A DNA stretch of 64,000 nucleotides. Origin: Aeoliella straminimaris. Its GTDB lineage: Bacteria > Planctomycetota > Planctomycetia > Pirellulales > Lacipirellulaceae. Location: assembly GCF_024054565.1 (NCBI RefSeq), contig NZ_JAMXLR010000043.1, positions 1-64,000 of the forward strand, in the 5' to 3' direction. The translations under genes were made by a program, and so were the position numbers. The notes beneath the pieces are model-generated. The model did no database searches, had not been told where the DNA came from, and saw only the letters and a program-made list of their open reading frames with translations. Shown one piece after another: positions 21,767 to 30,775 of this stretch; the stretch's first letter is position 1, and the number at the start of each line of letters is the position of its first letter.

Positions 21767-22258
21767 TTACCGCGAACGTCGAGCGGCTTGCTGCTGACGC
21801 AGCTTCTGGAATTGCTTGGCCACGGCGCTCACCGAAGGGTCAAGAAACTCCGCACTCGACTTGGTCTTACTACTACGGCTTGAGTACTGCTCCGTATCGG
21901 TGACTGCCGCGCTGGCCACGACGACAGGATCTTCCATTTCGCTCAAACGTTGACGCAAATCGTCCAACTCGGCCCGCGCTTGATCCAACTCGGCGGTCAT
22001 CGCCAGGTCGGTCGCTTGTTGCTTTACCAGTTCCTTGCGCCGCTCTTCCAATTCGCAGCGATTTTGTTCGATGTCCTCTGCCTTCGACGTCAGTTCGACC
22101 TCCCACTGCTGCAGTTGCTCCTCATACGCTTGCAGGCTCGCAAGCGATTCGGATATCTGTGCAGCATATTCCTCCTGTTCATGACTCCAGGCGTCCATGC
22201 ACCTGCGGATGATGTCGTCGGGCTCGGGCACAGTTGACTCACTGGGCACCTTGGGCAT
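21767..22258 (-). CDS. Coiled-coil protein, first gene of the GTPase/SUMF1 cluster
   Basis: A 163-aa soluble protein with a long heptad-rich coiled coil over about residues 30-115 (for example LQAYEEQLQQWEVELTSKAE and ELDQARAELDDLRQRL), then a Ser-rich linker and a short basic C-terminal helix (KQFQKLRQQQAARRSR). No catalytic motif is visible. I chose ATG 22258 over a TTG 13 codons upstream. It probably acts as an oligomerising adaptor for the membrane SUMF1 protein encoded 44 bp downstream (inference from context). Confidence 0.65.
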   Translation of the reverse strand: MPKVPSESTVPEPDDIIRRCMDAWSHEQEEYAAQISESLASLQAYEEQLQQWEVELTSKAEDIEQNRCELEERRKELVKQQATDLAMTAELDQARAELDDLRQRLSEMEDPVVVASAAVTDTEQYSSRSSKTKSSAEFLDPSVSAVAKQFQKLRQQQAARRSR

Positions 22259-22445
22259 CCCATCGCTCACACGGAACTTGCCGCGCTCGCAATCCAATGC
22301 GTGAGTGCCGTTTGTAGGAAAAGGTAACTGTCGACTTCCGGCCGCAGGAGCCTGACCGACTCAACCGGCGACGACAGGAGGGAAAAGGGTGCGGCTCGAG
22401 GTGTACTTCACGCGCACATCGGGCAACATCAGAAGACTAGGTTAC

Positions 22446-22465
22446 GATTTGCCCACAGGCAAATC
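22446..22465. terminator. Hairpin just downstream of carA
   Basis: A perfect 8-bp stem GATTTGCC/GGCAAATC with a 4-nt loop, 10 bp beyond the carA stop. No T run follows on the carA strand, so it may be a 3'-end stabilising or weak termination structure. Confidence 0.35.
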
Positions 22466-22475
22466 TTCTCCCCTA

Positions 22476-23594
22476 TCACTTGGACATCGAGTCGTAAAAG
22501 CGCTCGAACAGATAGTGGCTATCGTGCGGGCCGCTGGAGGCTTCCGGGTGGTATTGCACCGAAAATGCCGGAAGTTCGCGATGCCGGACGCCCTCGACCG
22601 TGCCGTCGTTCAGGCTACGGTGTGTGATTTCCAGCGAGTCGGGCAGAGTCGACTCGTCCACGGCGAAGCCATGGTTTTGGGAAGTGATTTCCACTTTTTC
22701 GGTCAGCAGGTCGTGCACCGGCTGATTCGCACCGCGGTGGCCGAACTTCATCTTGAACGTCTTCGCACCACAGGCCAGCGACAGCAGCTGATGCCCCAGG
22801 CAGATGCCGAACACCGGCTTCTTGTCCAACAGGTCGCGGATCGTATTGATGGCGTACTCGATCGGCTCGGGGTCGCCAGGTCCGTTGGAAAGGAATACTC
22901 CGTCCGGATCGAGTTCAAGGATTTGCGCGGCATTGTACCCGCCCGGCACTACCGTCACGCGGCAGCCCATGTCCACCAGGTGGCGGGGGATGTTCCACTT
23001 CATGCCAAAGTCCATCGCCACGACATGCGGACTGTCGGCATTCGCTTCGCGAGCGTCCGACTCCAGCTTGGTCCAGGTGCTCAGCGGCTCGCTCCACTGC
23101 TTGGCCTCGGTGGCGGCCACTTCCTGTACCAGATCGCGGCCCACCAGGCCGGGGCTGGCCTTGGCCTTCTCGACCAGGCTGGCGTCGTCCATATCGACGG
23201 TCGACAGCACGCCCCGCATCGAGCCCTGCGATCGTAGTCTCCGCACCAGCGCCCTGGTGTCGATCGACTCGATGGCCACGATGCCGTGCTCTTCGAGGTA
23301 CTCGCTCAGGCTCCGTTCGCAGCGAAAGTTGCTTTGGGTGCGGCTGTGCTCGCGAACGATGAACCCCGCCAAATGCGGTTTGGCGCTCTCCACGTCCTCG
23401 GCATTAACCCCGTAATTGCCGATCTGCGGGTAGGTCATCGTGACGATCTGCCCGCGGTAGCTGGGGTCCGTGAGAATCTCCTGGTACCCGGTCATCGACG
23501 TGTTGAAGCACACCTCGCCATCGACCTCGCCGTCGGCTCCAACCGAAGTGCCGGTGAAAACGGTTCCATCTTCCAGAGCGAGTTTGGCAGTCAT
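22476..23594 (-). CDS. carA: Carbamoyl-phosphate synthase small subunit
   Basis: A 372-aa glutaminase subunit that supplies ammonia to CarB for carbamoyl phosphate (arginine and pyrimidine synthesis). N-terminal domain: [31 protein letters not shown]. The C-terminal class I amidotransferase domain has nucleophile Cys in [10 protein letters not shown] and the His-Glu pair in [12 protein letters not shown]. Length is normal. carB is not adjacent. No clear Shine-Dalgarno precedes the ATG. Confidence 0.97.
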   Translation of the reverse strand: MTAKLALEDGTVFTGTSVGADGEVDGEVCFNTSMTGYQEILTDPSYRGQIVTMTYPQIGNYGVNAEDVESAKPHLAGFIVREHSRTQSNFRCERSLSEYLEEHGIVAIESIDTRALVRRLRSQGSMRGVLSTVDMDDASLVEKAKASPGLVGRDLVQEVAATEAKQWSEPLSTWTKLESDAREANADSPHVVAMDFGMKWNIPRHLVDMGCRVTVVPGGYNAAQILELDPDGVFLSNGPGDPEPIEYAINTIRDLLDKKPVFGICLGHQLLSLACGAKTFKMKFGHRGANQPVHDLLTEKVEITSQNHGFAVDESTLPDSLEITHRSLNDGTVEGVRHRELPAFSVQYHPEASSGPHDSHYLFERFYDSMSK

Positions 23595-23736
23595 GGCAGG
23601 CGAGCGGACGCCGTCAGGCGTCTGGTGGGTTTAAATCGGGATTCAAGCGTTGCCGCAATGGTACGCGAGTAGGCGGCCCGTATTCAAGCCGCCAAAAGTG
23701 CCGGAGAGCCACGCCTCGGCCGGTCTGGGTGGCTGC

Positions 23737-24096
23737 TCAGCCGTAGAACCAATGGTCGACATAGCGACCCAGGTGCATGCCGATGACGATCATCCAGATT
23801 ACCGAAATTGCAATCTGCCACCGCCCCAGCAGGGCCGGAAGGATTGCCGGCCAAAATAATAACGTGAGCAATACGCCGTAGGGCAAAAACTGCCTCCAAG
23901 CTGCCAAAGGGATTTCCGGCTCGCGCCGCTCACGAGTATCCGATCGAGCCCCGCGAATCAATCCAGACGCCATGGCGCCCCCATAGACCGTGGGCCCGAA
24001 CGCCCCAACCAAGCCAGCCGCCGACACCAGTGCCACGACGCTCAGCACCGTTAGTGCTACGTATAGCCCCGTCCAGATCAGGTCGACGTAGCTCAT
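23737..24096 (-). CDS. Small three-helix membrane protein
   Basis: A 119-aa protein I do not recognise. Three hydrophobic segments (about 7-35, 72-88, 92-112) flank a basic loop with RGARSDTRERREPE. It starts 52 bp after the aminotransferase stop in the same orientation, so it may be co-transcribed. No motif allows a function call. Confidence 0.6.
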   Translation of the reverse strand: MSYVDLIWTGLYVALTVLSVVALVSAAGLVGAFGPTVYGGAMASGLIRGARSDTRERREPEIPLAAWRQFLPYGVLLTLLFWPAILPALLGRWQIAISVIWMIVIGMHLGRYVDHWFYG

Positions 24097-24148
24097 AGGG
24101 TTCTCCCTTTGGTTAGTGTCTGCCCCCCCGGCCGAGATGGAAGATAGA

Positions 24149-25378
24149 CTACGCCTCCGCCACGACTTCCTCCTGCTTACCCCACTCCTCTTCCGCCTCC
24201 TTCAAGCACTGTTTGATTTGCCGCACGGCTTGCTTCAGGCGGTTTTCGTTTTCAACCAGGCTCATCCGCAGGAAGCCTTCGCCGGCGGGGCCGAAGCCGC
24301 TGCCGGGGCTTACGGCCACGTTGCCCTTCTCCAGCAGCATCATGGCGAAGTCCATGGTGCTCATGCGGCTCTTCCAGGGCTCGGGGATCGGCTGCCAGAC
24401 GAACATACCGGCCTTCGGTACGTTGGCTTCCCAGCCCATTCGCGCCAGGCCATCGCACAGCGTGTCGCGGCGGCTTTGGTAGATCAGCGATTGCTCCTCC
24501 ACGGCTGCATCGGTATGGCGCAGGGCCACAATAGCGGCAATCTGGATGGCCTGGAACATGCCGTAGTCGTAGTAGCCCTTGATGGTGCCCAGGGCGTTGA
24601 TCATCTCGCGGTTGCCGCAGCAATAGCCCACCCGCCAGCCGGCCATGTTGTAGCCTTTGCTCATGGTGGTGAACTCGACGCCCACGTCGCTCGCTCCCTT
24701 CGAAGCCAGGAAGCTGGGCGGGTGATAGCCGTCGAACGCCACGTCGGCGTAGGCGAAGTCGCTGATCACCATCAGGTTGTACTTCTTGGCCAGCTTCACC
24801 ACCTCGTCGTAGAACGCCTGCTCCACCACCACACTCGATGGGTTGTGAGGATAGCACAGGATCAGCAGCTTCGGCCGCGGGTAGAGCGTTTCGCAGGTGT
24901 AGGCAATGTCGCTCAGGAACTTCTCGCTGTTGGCCACCGGCAGCGTGATCACGTTGCCCGAGGCGAGCGCCACCCCGTACACGTGCACCGGAAAGTAGGG
25001 TGCGGGCACAATGGCCGTATCGCCGGGGCCCATCATCGCCAGGCACATGTGGCTGAAGCCCTCTTTCGAGCCCAGGCACACCATCACCTCATCCGTGGGG
25101 TCGAGGCGGACGCCATACTTCTTGAAGTACTTGGCCCCCACCTCGCGGCGCAGGTTGGCAATGCCGTTCGACTTGCTGTAGCGATGGTTCCGCGGATCGC
25201 GGGCCGCCTCGGCCAGCTTCTCGATCACCATCGCCTGCGGCGGATCGCTGGGATTGCCCATCCCGAGCTCGATCACGTCGTCGCCGGCCGTGCGTTTGTC
25301 GTAGATCATCTTGTTGATCCGACCGAACAGGTACGGCGGCAATCGCGTCACACGCTGGGCAACTTGAATTTGGGACAT
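24149..25378 (-). CDS. Class I PLP aminotransferase (AlaC/LL-DAP-aminotransferase-like)
   Basis: A 409-aa fold-type I aminotransferase. The PLP-anchoring Lys is in [14 protein letters not shown]; the family motifs YPHNPSS and [12 protein letters not shown] are present, and the C-terminal Arg that holds the carboxylate is in [12 protein letters not shown]. It most resembles glutamate-pyruvate (AlaC-type) transaminases and related LL-diaminopimelate aminotransferases; sequence alone does not separate these. The leader carries a G-rich heptamer repeat starting 11 bp before the ATG. Confidence 0.85.
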   Translation of the reverse strand: MSQIQVAQRVTRLPPYLFGRINKMIYDKRTAGDDVIELGMGNPSDPPQAMVIEKLAEAARDPRNHRYSKSNGIANLRREVGAKYFKKYGVRLDPTDEVMVCLGSKEGFSHMCLAMMGPGDTAIVPAPYFPVHVYGVALASGNVITLPVANSEKFLSDIAYTCETLYPRPKLLILCYPHNPSSVVVEQAFYDEVVKLAKKYNLMVISDFAYADVAFDGYHPPSFLASKGASDVGVEFTTMSKGYNMAGWRVGYCCGNREMINALGTIKGYYDYGMFQAIQIAAIVALRHTDAAVEEQSLIYQSRRDTLCDGLARMGWEANVPKAGMFVWQPIPEPWKSRMSTMDFAMMLLEKGNVAVSPGSGFGPAGEGFLRMSLVENENRLKQAVRQIKQCLKEAEEEWGKQEEVVAEA

Positions 25379-25389
25379 CGCTGGGAAGG

Positions 25390-25431
25390 GGTCAGGATTC
25401 AGGGGTCGGGATTCGGGGGTCGGGGGTCAGG
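25390..25431 (+). repeat. G-rich heptamer tandem repeat upstream of the aminotransferase gene
   Basis: Six head-to-tail 7-mers: GGTCAGG, ATTCAGG, GGTCGGG, ATTCGGG, GGTCGGG, GGTCAGG. The plus strand has several G runs of 3-5 spaced by 2-4 nt and could form a G-quadruplex; the mRNA-sense strand is C-rich. It begins 11 bp upstream of the minus-strand ATG (25378). Confidence 0.65.
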
Positions 25432-25526
25432 TTCGAAGGACCGGCAACTCCAAACGCTGGTTCACAATAGCCGATGAGCTACGCCTCGTCGGAAACAAGC
25501 CTCCCGCGGAACATCAGTTATCGGCA

Positions 25527-25704
25527 GTTTTGTCGCACTGTTTTGTCGCACTTTCGCGCAATAACGATTCACTGCGACAAAACTCCTTGCTCGATTCAAC
25601 TGCGACATTTCGTAAGTCGTTTCTTCGTCGCAACTTGCGGCACCGACTTTGGGTTTTGTCGCAGGAGTTGTTGTACTCGGTTCACCGCAGGTGCGACAAA
25701 ACCC
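25527..25704. repeat. Cluster of GTTTTGTCGCA 11-mers in direct and inverted orientation
   Basis: Exact GTTTTGTCGCA at 25527-25537, 25540-25550 and 25653-25663; exact reverse complement at 25573-25583 and 25692-25702. Hexamer-core copies (GTCGCA or TGCGAC) lie at 25601-25606 and 25627-25632. The outer pair extends to a 13-bp perfect inverted repeat (25651-25663 with 25692-25704) followed by TTTTT, which resembles a terminator for plus-strand transcripts. The cluster sits between the aminotransferase gene and the divergent sialidase-like gene. Confidence 0.7.
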
Positions 25705-25963
25705 TTTTTCCCGCGGCATTACCATGGACAGACCGCTCCGCATTCCTGGTTGTAGCCGACCGGGTGTAAGAATTCTATTGGAAACCGGCCCGGTGGAGGA
25801 GGATCCAGGTCCGCAGAATCGCCAGTTTTGCTCGCCTAATGCCTAAGCGTCTCGCAGACGAGCGACGGCCTTGTCTTTTGCTCTTTCGAAGTGGCCACGT
25901 CCGGTCGCGGGATGAGTTACAATTTCGGTCCCCCCGGTCGATGAGTCCACCGAGAGACTTCTG

Positions 25964-26983
25964 ATGTGCAAGACACCCGTGTGCTTCCTAGCTGGGCTGT
26001 TGATCTCGTCGAGCGTCGCCTTGGCCAACGAGACGCAGCAAGAACCCGTTGTTGTCACTTTGATCGGCGCCGAGCGTATCTGGGATCAAGCGCCGCACAA
26101 CGCCTTTACCGACCTGATCGAATGGCGGGGCCAGCTCGTCTGTGCGTTTCGCGAAGGCCGGCAACACGTTTCGTCCGATGGGGCCATTCGGGTGCTCACC
26201 TCCAAGGACGGGCATGACTGGCAATCGGCTGCTCGGCTCGAGCTCGCAGGCTACGATCTCCGCGACGCCAGCTTGTCGGTTATGCCCGATGGCCGGCTAA
26301 TGATTCTGGGGGGTGCCGCACCTCGCAAGGCCGATGGGGAGTCGGCCCCCACCGGATCGTTCACCGCCACCGCCACCAAACGCGACGAGTGGAGCACACC
26401 AGAGATTGTGGTCCAGCCGGGGCGTTGGCTATGGCGCGTCACCTGGCGTGATGATACCGCTTGGGGCGTCGAATACCCAGCGTCTGTGGGGCAACCGTTC
26501 ACCAGCTTAGTGACCCTCAAGGGGGACAATCACGTCCAGACGCAAGTCGAACGTTTGTTCGGCAAAGGACACCCTAATGAGGCAACGATCCGCTTTGACT
26601 CCGACGGGACGATGGTCTGTTTGCAGCGACGCGACGGGGTGGCGGACGATCGTACGGCGTATCTCGGCACCAGCCTTCCACCTTACACCGACTGGAAATG
26701 GCGCGACCTGGGGGCCTACGTCGGTGGCCCCAACCTCATCCAGACCGAGGCGGGCCACTGGCTGACCGCTGGCCGCATGTACGTCGATGGCAAGCCAAAG
26801 ACCGTGATCGGCCGACTGGATGTCGATGAGGCCAAGCTGACCAAGCTCTGCGAGCTACCCAGCGGTGGCGACTGCAGCTATCCCGGCCTGGTATTCGACG
26901 ACAACCGCCTGCTGGTGAGCTACTACTCCTCGCACCAAGGCAAAGCGGCGATCTATCTGGCCAAGTTGCGGGTGGAGGAGTAG
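25964..26983 (+). CDS. Secreted sialidase-fold (BNR-like beta-propeller) protein
   Basis: A 339-aa protein with a signal peptide (residues 1-22). The body has the repeats of six-bladed exo-sialidase-type propellers: AFREGRQHVSSDGAIRVL, SKDGHDWQ (Asp-box-like), SVMPDGRLMILGG, and CSYPGLVFDDNRLLVSYYSSH, a stretch common in planctomycete sialidase-like proteins. A hydrolytic role on glycans is plausible, but I cannot confirm the catalytic Tyr/Glu/Asp set. It stands alone, with a long repeat-rich upstream region. Confidence 0.7.
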   Translation: MCKTPVCFLAGLLISSSVALANETQQEPVVVTLIGAERIWDQAPHNAFTDLIEWRGQLVCAFREGRQHVSSDGAIRVLTSKDGHDWQSAARLELAGYDLRDASLSVMPDGRLMILGGAAPRKADGESAPTGSFTATATKRDEWSTPEIVVQPGRWLWRVTWRDDTAWGVEYPASVGQPFTSLVTLKGDNHVQTQVERLFGKGHPNEATIRFDSDGTMVCLQRRDGVADDRTAYLGTSLPPYTDWKWRDLGAYVGGPNLIQTEAGHWLTAGRMYVDGKPKTVIGRLDVDEAKLTKLCELPSGGDCSYPGLVFDDNRLLVSYYSSHQGKAAIYLAKLRVEE

Positions 26984-27044
26984 CCGCGCTGAAACACCCG
27001 CACCTAGCCACGCAGAACTGGTGGTTGAATCGACCTAGGCTCCC

Positions 27045-27077
27045 CCTACCACCAAGCGGTTCCAGCATTCAGCCCAG
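27045..27077. repeat. 33-bp imperfect direct repeat, copy 1
   Basis: CCTACC, AAGCGGTT, GCATT and AGCCCAG blocks in the same spacing as copy 2 at 27640-27672; 28 of 33 positions are identical. The two copies flank the small gene at 27146-27571. Confidence 0.6.
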
Positions 27078-27145
27078 ACGGCTACGCTGGGTGCCTGGGG
27101 GCGAGCTCCGCGAGGTGCCAAAATTCTCACACTGCAGTGGTCGCC

Positions 27146-27571
27146 TCAGTCCGGCACTCGCTCCCAGAGAAAGTCCATCCCATTGAGCAGCGAATTCGCT
27201 GTAACCGTGTCCTCGTCCTCAAAGGTAAGCTCGAAAGCATGGTCGTAGTTGCTACTTAGCAAGGTTCGCGCCACCTCTTCGTACCAGGGATCCGGAAAGT
27301 GAATCCGGTTGTCCTCCATGTACCATTTCCCGCCCCCCACCTCTCCATCGATCACCTCTCGCCGACCAGAGGTAAGCGTGAGATTCCAAGCATGCTCCTG
27401 TTGGTTCTCGTCGGTGTAGCTTAACCGCCAGGTACCCACGAGCTGCCGTTCGATGCCCATCGCCGGCCGCCAGTGCCACCAGGCGACGGTGCCGATAGCG
27501 ATCACCACCACCAGTAGGGCGAGGCGGAGCCCCCACCAGAACAGGCCGCGGCGTTCTCGCTGGGTGGTCAT
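27146..27571 (-). CDS. Small membrane-anchored lipocalin-like protein
   Basis: A 141-aa protein: an N-terminal anchor (about residues 10-30, LRLALLVVVIAIGTVAWW) and an extracytoplasmic beta-rich domain (GTWRLSYTDENQQEH, LTLTSGRREVI, WYMEDNRIHFPDP) of the kind seen in planctomycete lipocalin-like or DUF-type proteins. No catalytic residues stand out. It is isolated between two copies of a 33-bp repeat, which could mark a mobilised or duplicated segment. Confidence 0.6.
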   Translation of the reverse strand: MTTQRERRGLFWWGLRLALLVVVIAIGTVAWWHWRPAMGIERQLVGTWRLSYTDENQQEHAWNLTLTSGRREVIDGEVGGGKWYMEDNRIHFPDPWYEEVARTLLSSNYDHAFELTFEDEDTVTANSLLNGMDFLWERVPD

Positions 27572-27639
27572 GAGATTGCTTTATAGGCGCGAGAGGAGTC
27601 TCCACGGTTAGTCATAATACCGCGAAACCGAAGGCCGCA

Positions 27640-27672
27640 CCTACCGCGAAGCGGTTACGGCATTTAGCCCAG
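27640..27672. repeat. 33-bp imperfect direct repeat, copy 2, joined to palindromes
   Basis: Matches copy 1 at 27045-27077 in 28 of 33 bases. It runs into an 8-bp stem CCCAGGGT/ACCCTGGG (27668-27675 and 27691-27698). GCCGCTACCCTGGG (27685-27698) is further inverted, with one mismatch, at 27724-27737. The block lies downstream of aspS on its strand. Confidence 0.55.
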
Positions 27673-27846
27673 GGTTGCTGCTACGCCGCTACCCTGGGGA
27701 AGAGGTGGTTTATCGATCAACTACCCAGCGTAGCGGCTCACGCCCGGGCACTGGGCTGAAAGACAGAACGCCTTCGGCGTAAGCCGACTCGAGGGCTCGT
27801 GGAACTCGACCCCAGGCACCCGAATGCTCCCCGGAGATCGCAGCGT

Positions 27847-29619
27847 CTACAAGTCCAGCTTGATCCCCAGCTCCCGCAGCTGCTTGGTGTCGACCGTGCC
27901 GGGGGCTTCGGTCATCAGGTCGGTGGCTTTCTGCGTCTTGGGGAAGGCGATTACGTCGCGAATGTTGTCGAGGCCACCGAACAGCATCACCACGCGGTCG
28001 AGGCCCAGGGCCAGGCCGCCGTGCGGTGGGGCACCGTAGGCCAAGGCATCGAGCAAGAACCCGAAGCGGTCGCGGGCCGTTTCTTCGTCGATGCCCAGCA
28101 GGCCGAACACCTTGCTCTGCGTTTCGGGATCGTGGATACGAATGGTGCCGCCGCCCGCTTCGTGGCCGTTGATGATCAGGTCGTAGGCCTTGGCGCGGCA
28201 CTTGTGCGGGTCGCTCTCCAGCAGATGCAGGTCCTCGTCCAGCGGTGCGGTGAACGGGTGATGCGTGGCGAACCAACGCTTCTCGTCGTCGTCGTACTCG
28301 AACATGGGGAAGTCGACCACCCAGCTGAAGTTCATCGCCTTGGGGTCGTACAGCTTCATCTCTTTGCCGATCTTCGTGCGCAGGGCGTGCAGCACCTGGC
28401 AACTGGCTTGCCAACCGTCGGCCGAGAACAGTATCAGGTCGCCCGGCTCGGCGTCGAGTCGCTCGGCGAACTTCACCAGCACTTCGTCGCTGAAGAACTT
28501 GGCAATCGTCGAGCCGAGTTTGCCGTCGTCTTCGCAGCGGAACCACGCCAGGCCCTTCGCGCCATAGCCTTTGACGAACTCGGTGAGCCCATCGATGCCG
28601 CGGCGGCTGTAAGTGTCGGTGCCCTTTTTGGCGTTGATCGCCCGGACGAAGCCCCCCCCGTCCGCGACGCTCTTGAATACACCAAAGTCGCTTTCGGCCG
28701 CCAGGTCGGTGCAGTCGACGATCTCCATGCCAAACCGCAAGTCGGGCGCATCATGCCCGAACCGCCGCATCGCCTCTTCGTACGTCATGCGGGGCAGGGG
28801 CAACTCGAGTTCAATGTTCAAAACGTCCTTGGCCAGCTTCTGCATCAGCCCGTCGACCATGCCGATCACGTCTTCGGCGTCGACAAAGCTCATTTCGAGG
28901 TCCACCTGCGTGAACTCGGGCTGACGGTCGGCCCGCAGGTCCTCGTCGCGGAAGCAGCGGGCGATTTGAATGTAGCGGTCGTAGCCGGCGATCATCAGGA
29001 TCTGCTTGTAGAGCTGCGGCGACTGCGGCAACGCGTAGAAGCTGCCGTTGTGCACGCGGCTCGGCACCAGGTAGTCGCGAGCTCCTTCGGGCGTGCTGCG
29101 GCCGAGGATCGGCGTCTCGACGTCAATGAAGTCGTGCTCCTCGAAGTAGTCGCGCATCCGCTTGGTAATCCGGTCGCGGAGGAGCATCGTCTTCTGCATC
29201 GCGGAACGGCGAAGGTCCAAGTACCTGTGCTTCAGCCGCAGGTCCTCGCCCGGCAGTTCGGTGATCTTCTCCGACGGCGAAACGTCGGGCGTCTTCGACT
29301 TGTTGAGCAACTGAAAACTCGTGACCTGCAGCTCGATATCGCCGGTGGGCAGCTTTTCGTTGGCTTTGCCTTCCAGCCGGGGCGCGACAATGCCGGTGAC
29401 CTGAATGACGTACTCGTTTCGCAGCGACTTGCTCTCTTCGATCAGTTCGGGCGTCGTGTGCGGCGGGTTGAAGACCACTTGGGTGATGCCGTACCGGTCT
29501 CGCAGGTCCGCAAACAGTCCGCCCCCGTGGTCGCGGTAGCTATCGACCCAGCCACATAGGGTGACTTCTTTGCCGGTGTCGGAGGAGCGAAGTTCGCCGC
29601 AGGTATGAGAACGGAGCAT
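27847..29619 (-). CDS. aspS: Aspartyl-tRNA synthetase (bacterial type)
   Basis: A 590-aa class II synthetase with bacterial architecture: OB anticodon-binding domain ([14 protein letters not shown]), catalytic core (motif 2 [22 protein letters not shown], motif 3 [12 protein letters not shown]), and the inserted GAD domain (about residues 285-420). The ATG at 29619 gives the classical [11 protein letters not shown] start; the open frame upstream is repeat sequence, not protein. The leader holds five GGA-heptamers 3 bp before the ATG. oleD lies 107 bp upstream on the same strand. Confidence 0.97.
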   Translation of the reverse strand: MLRSHTCGELRSSDTGKEVTLCGWVDSYRDHGGGLFADLRDRYGITQVVFNPPHTTPELIEESKSLRNEYVIQVTGIVAPRLEGKANEKLPTGDIELQVTSFQLLNKSKTPDVSPSEKITELPGEDLRLKHRYLDLRRSAMQKTMLLRDRITKRMRDYFEEHDFIDVETPILGRSTPEGARDYLVPSRVHNGSFYALPQSPQLYKQILMIAGYDRYIQIARCFRDEDLRADRQPEFTQVDLEMSFVDAEDVIGMVDGLMQKLAKDVLNIELELPLPRMTYEEAMRRFGHDAPDLRFGMEIVDCTDLAAESDFGVFKSVADGGGFVRAINAKKGTDTYSRRGIDGLTEFVKGYGAKGLAWFRCEDDGKLGSTIAKFFSDEVLVKFAERLDAEPGDLILFSADGWQASCQVLHALRTKIGKEMKLYDPKAMNFSWVVDFPMFEYDDDEKRWFATHHPFTAPLDEDLHLLESDPHKCRAKAYDLIINGHEAGGGTIRIHDPETQSKVFGLLGIDEETARDRFGFLLDALAYGAPPHGGLALGLDRVVMLFGGLDNIRDVIAFPKTQKATDLMTEAPGTVDTKQLRELGIKLDL

Positions 29620-29622
29620 TTG

Positions 29623-29657
29623 GGAATCCGGAGTTCGGAATGTGGAATTCGGAATGA
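29623..29657 (+). repeat. Heptamer tandem repeat upstream of aspS
   Basis: Five exact-length 7-mers on the plus strand: GGAATCC, GGAGTTC, GGAATGT, GGAATTC, GGAATGA. The array ends 3 bp from the aspS ATG (minus strand). Confidence 0.7.
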
Positions 29658-29726
29658 GCGGGCAGATAGCCGCAGGGAATTGAGCGTAACCAAACTGGCG
29701 ATTGTAGTTGCAGTTGGGAAGAGCGG

Positions 29727-30770
29727 CTAGGCGACCGTCGACTCCGCATTCCGCAATCCGCCTTCGGCAATCCAATTTCCCAGCCGCTGCATGCCTTCGG
29801 CCATGGAGACCCGCGGCTCGTAGCCCAAATCGCGGCGGGCGGCCGAGATGTCGAAATAGTGGTCGGTCGACAGTTGCAGGGCCACAAACCGCATCATACG
29901 AGGTTCGGCGTCCCACCGGCGGGCGGCCCAATGCGTGGCTTCGAGCCCTGCGCCCACCCAGTAGGCGGCCCCCCGCGAGATCTGCTTCTCCACGGGTGGC
30001 AGCCCGGCCAGGGCCAGGATCTGGTCGACCCAGTCCCAGCAGTTCACCGGTTCGCCCTGGCTCAAAAAGTAGGGTTTACCGGCCACCGGCGAGTCGGCGA
30101 GCGCCAGCGAGTCGGCCGCCAACAAATGGGCCTCCGCAGCATTCTCGACATAAATCGAGTCAACCAGGTTCGTTCCTGTGCCCACCCGGCGAAGTTGTCC
30201 CGCGTGGGCACGCTGGACCAACCGGGCGACCAAATGATGATCCCGAGGTCCCCACACCAGGTGCGGCCGCAGGGCGCAGGTCCGCAGGATGCCGTTGTTG
30301 GCCACGTGCTCGCCATTGGCCGCTAGCACCATTTGCTCAGCAATGGCTTTGGAATGCGGATAGTGCGACAGCCAGCGATCGGGGTACGGCGCCGACTCGT
30401 CGACGCCCTTTTGATCGGCACCGGCAAACGTCACACTGGGACTGCTGGTGAACACCAACCGCTCGACGCCCAGTTGCTTGCAGGCACTCAGAATATTGAG
30501 TGTGCCATGAATGTTCGCCCGGAAATACTGAAACCACTTGCCCCACACGCCGACCTTGCCGGCGGGGTGGATCACGCAGTCGACACCCTCGCACGCCTTG
30601 GTAACGGTGGCCAGATCGGCCAGGTCGCCCTGGACCATCTCGACACCCTGCTCCACGAGCTCCGGATAATCCCCGCGCGCCAGTCCCCGCACCGAGTCCC
30701 CCCGGGCGATAAGCTGTTCGACGATGTACCGACCGAGGAAACCTCCCGGGCCGGTGACGAGGACTTTCAT
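29727..30770 (-). CDS. oleD: NAD(P)-dependent 3-beta-HSD-like reductase, OleD type
   Basis: A 347-aa extended short-chain dehydrogenase. Cofactor loop TGPGGFLGRYI, a Ser in FTSSPSV and the catalytic Tyr-Lys pair in YPHSKA are present. Its pairing with an OleC-like ligase gene 1 kb upstream supports OleD, which reduces the 2-alkyl-3-ketoacid made by OleA during long-chain olefin synthesis. The last residues (GGLRNAESTVA) are encoded by a heptamer repeat and look like a tail added by that repeat. A generic sterol- or sugar-epimerase-like role is the alternative. Confidence 0.75.
   Translation of the reverse strand: MKVLVTGPGGFLGRYIVEQLIARGDSVRGLARGDYPELVEQGVEMVQGDLADLATVTKACEGVDCVIHPAGKVGVWGKWFQYFRANIHGTLNILSACKQLGVERLVFTSSPSVTFAGADQKGVDESAPYPDRWLSHYPHSKAIAEQMVLAANGEHVANNGILRTCALRPHLVWGPRDHHLVARLVQRAHAGQLRRVGTGTNLVDSIYVENAAEAHLLAADSLALADSPVAGKPYFLSQGEPVNCWDWVDQILALAGLPPVEKQISRGAAYWVGAGLEATHWAARRWDAEPRMMRFVALQLSTDHYFDISAARRDLGYEPRVSMAEGMQRLGNWIAEGGLRNAESTVA
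29739..29780 (+). repeat. Heptamer tandem repeat inside the 3' end of oleD
   Basis: Six 7-mers on the plus strand: CGACTCC, GCATTCC, GCAATCC, GCCTTCG, GCAATCC, AATTTCC. Same family as the array before aspS but in the opposite orientation, and here translated as the C-terminus of OleD. Confidence 0.6.
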
Positions 30771-30775
30771 AAGGG

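Noticed and set aside
25527..25704. CRISPR array
   Set aside because: Repeats are 11 bp, occur in both orientations and have unequal spacing of 13-39 bp, so this is not a CRISPR.
25474..25769. Two overlapping plus-strand open frames of 79-93 aa in the repeat-rich intergenic region
   Set aside because: They only read through the GTTTTGTCGCA repeats; no homology-like features.
27768..27780. Hairpin ACGCC-TTC-GGCGT as the aspS terminator
   Set aside because: Only a 5-bp stem and no T run on the aspS strand; it lies in a palindrome-rich block and is not convincing.
27799..29559. 586-aa open frame opposite aspS
   Set aside because: Antisense shadow of a clear aspartyl-tRNA synthetase; composition (Val/Gln/His-rich) is typical of such shadows.
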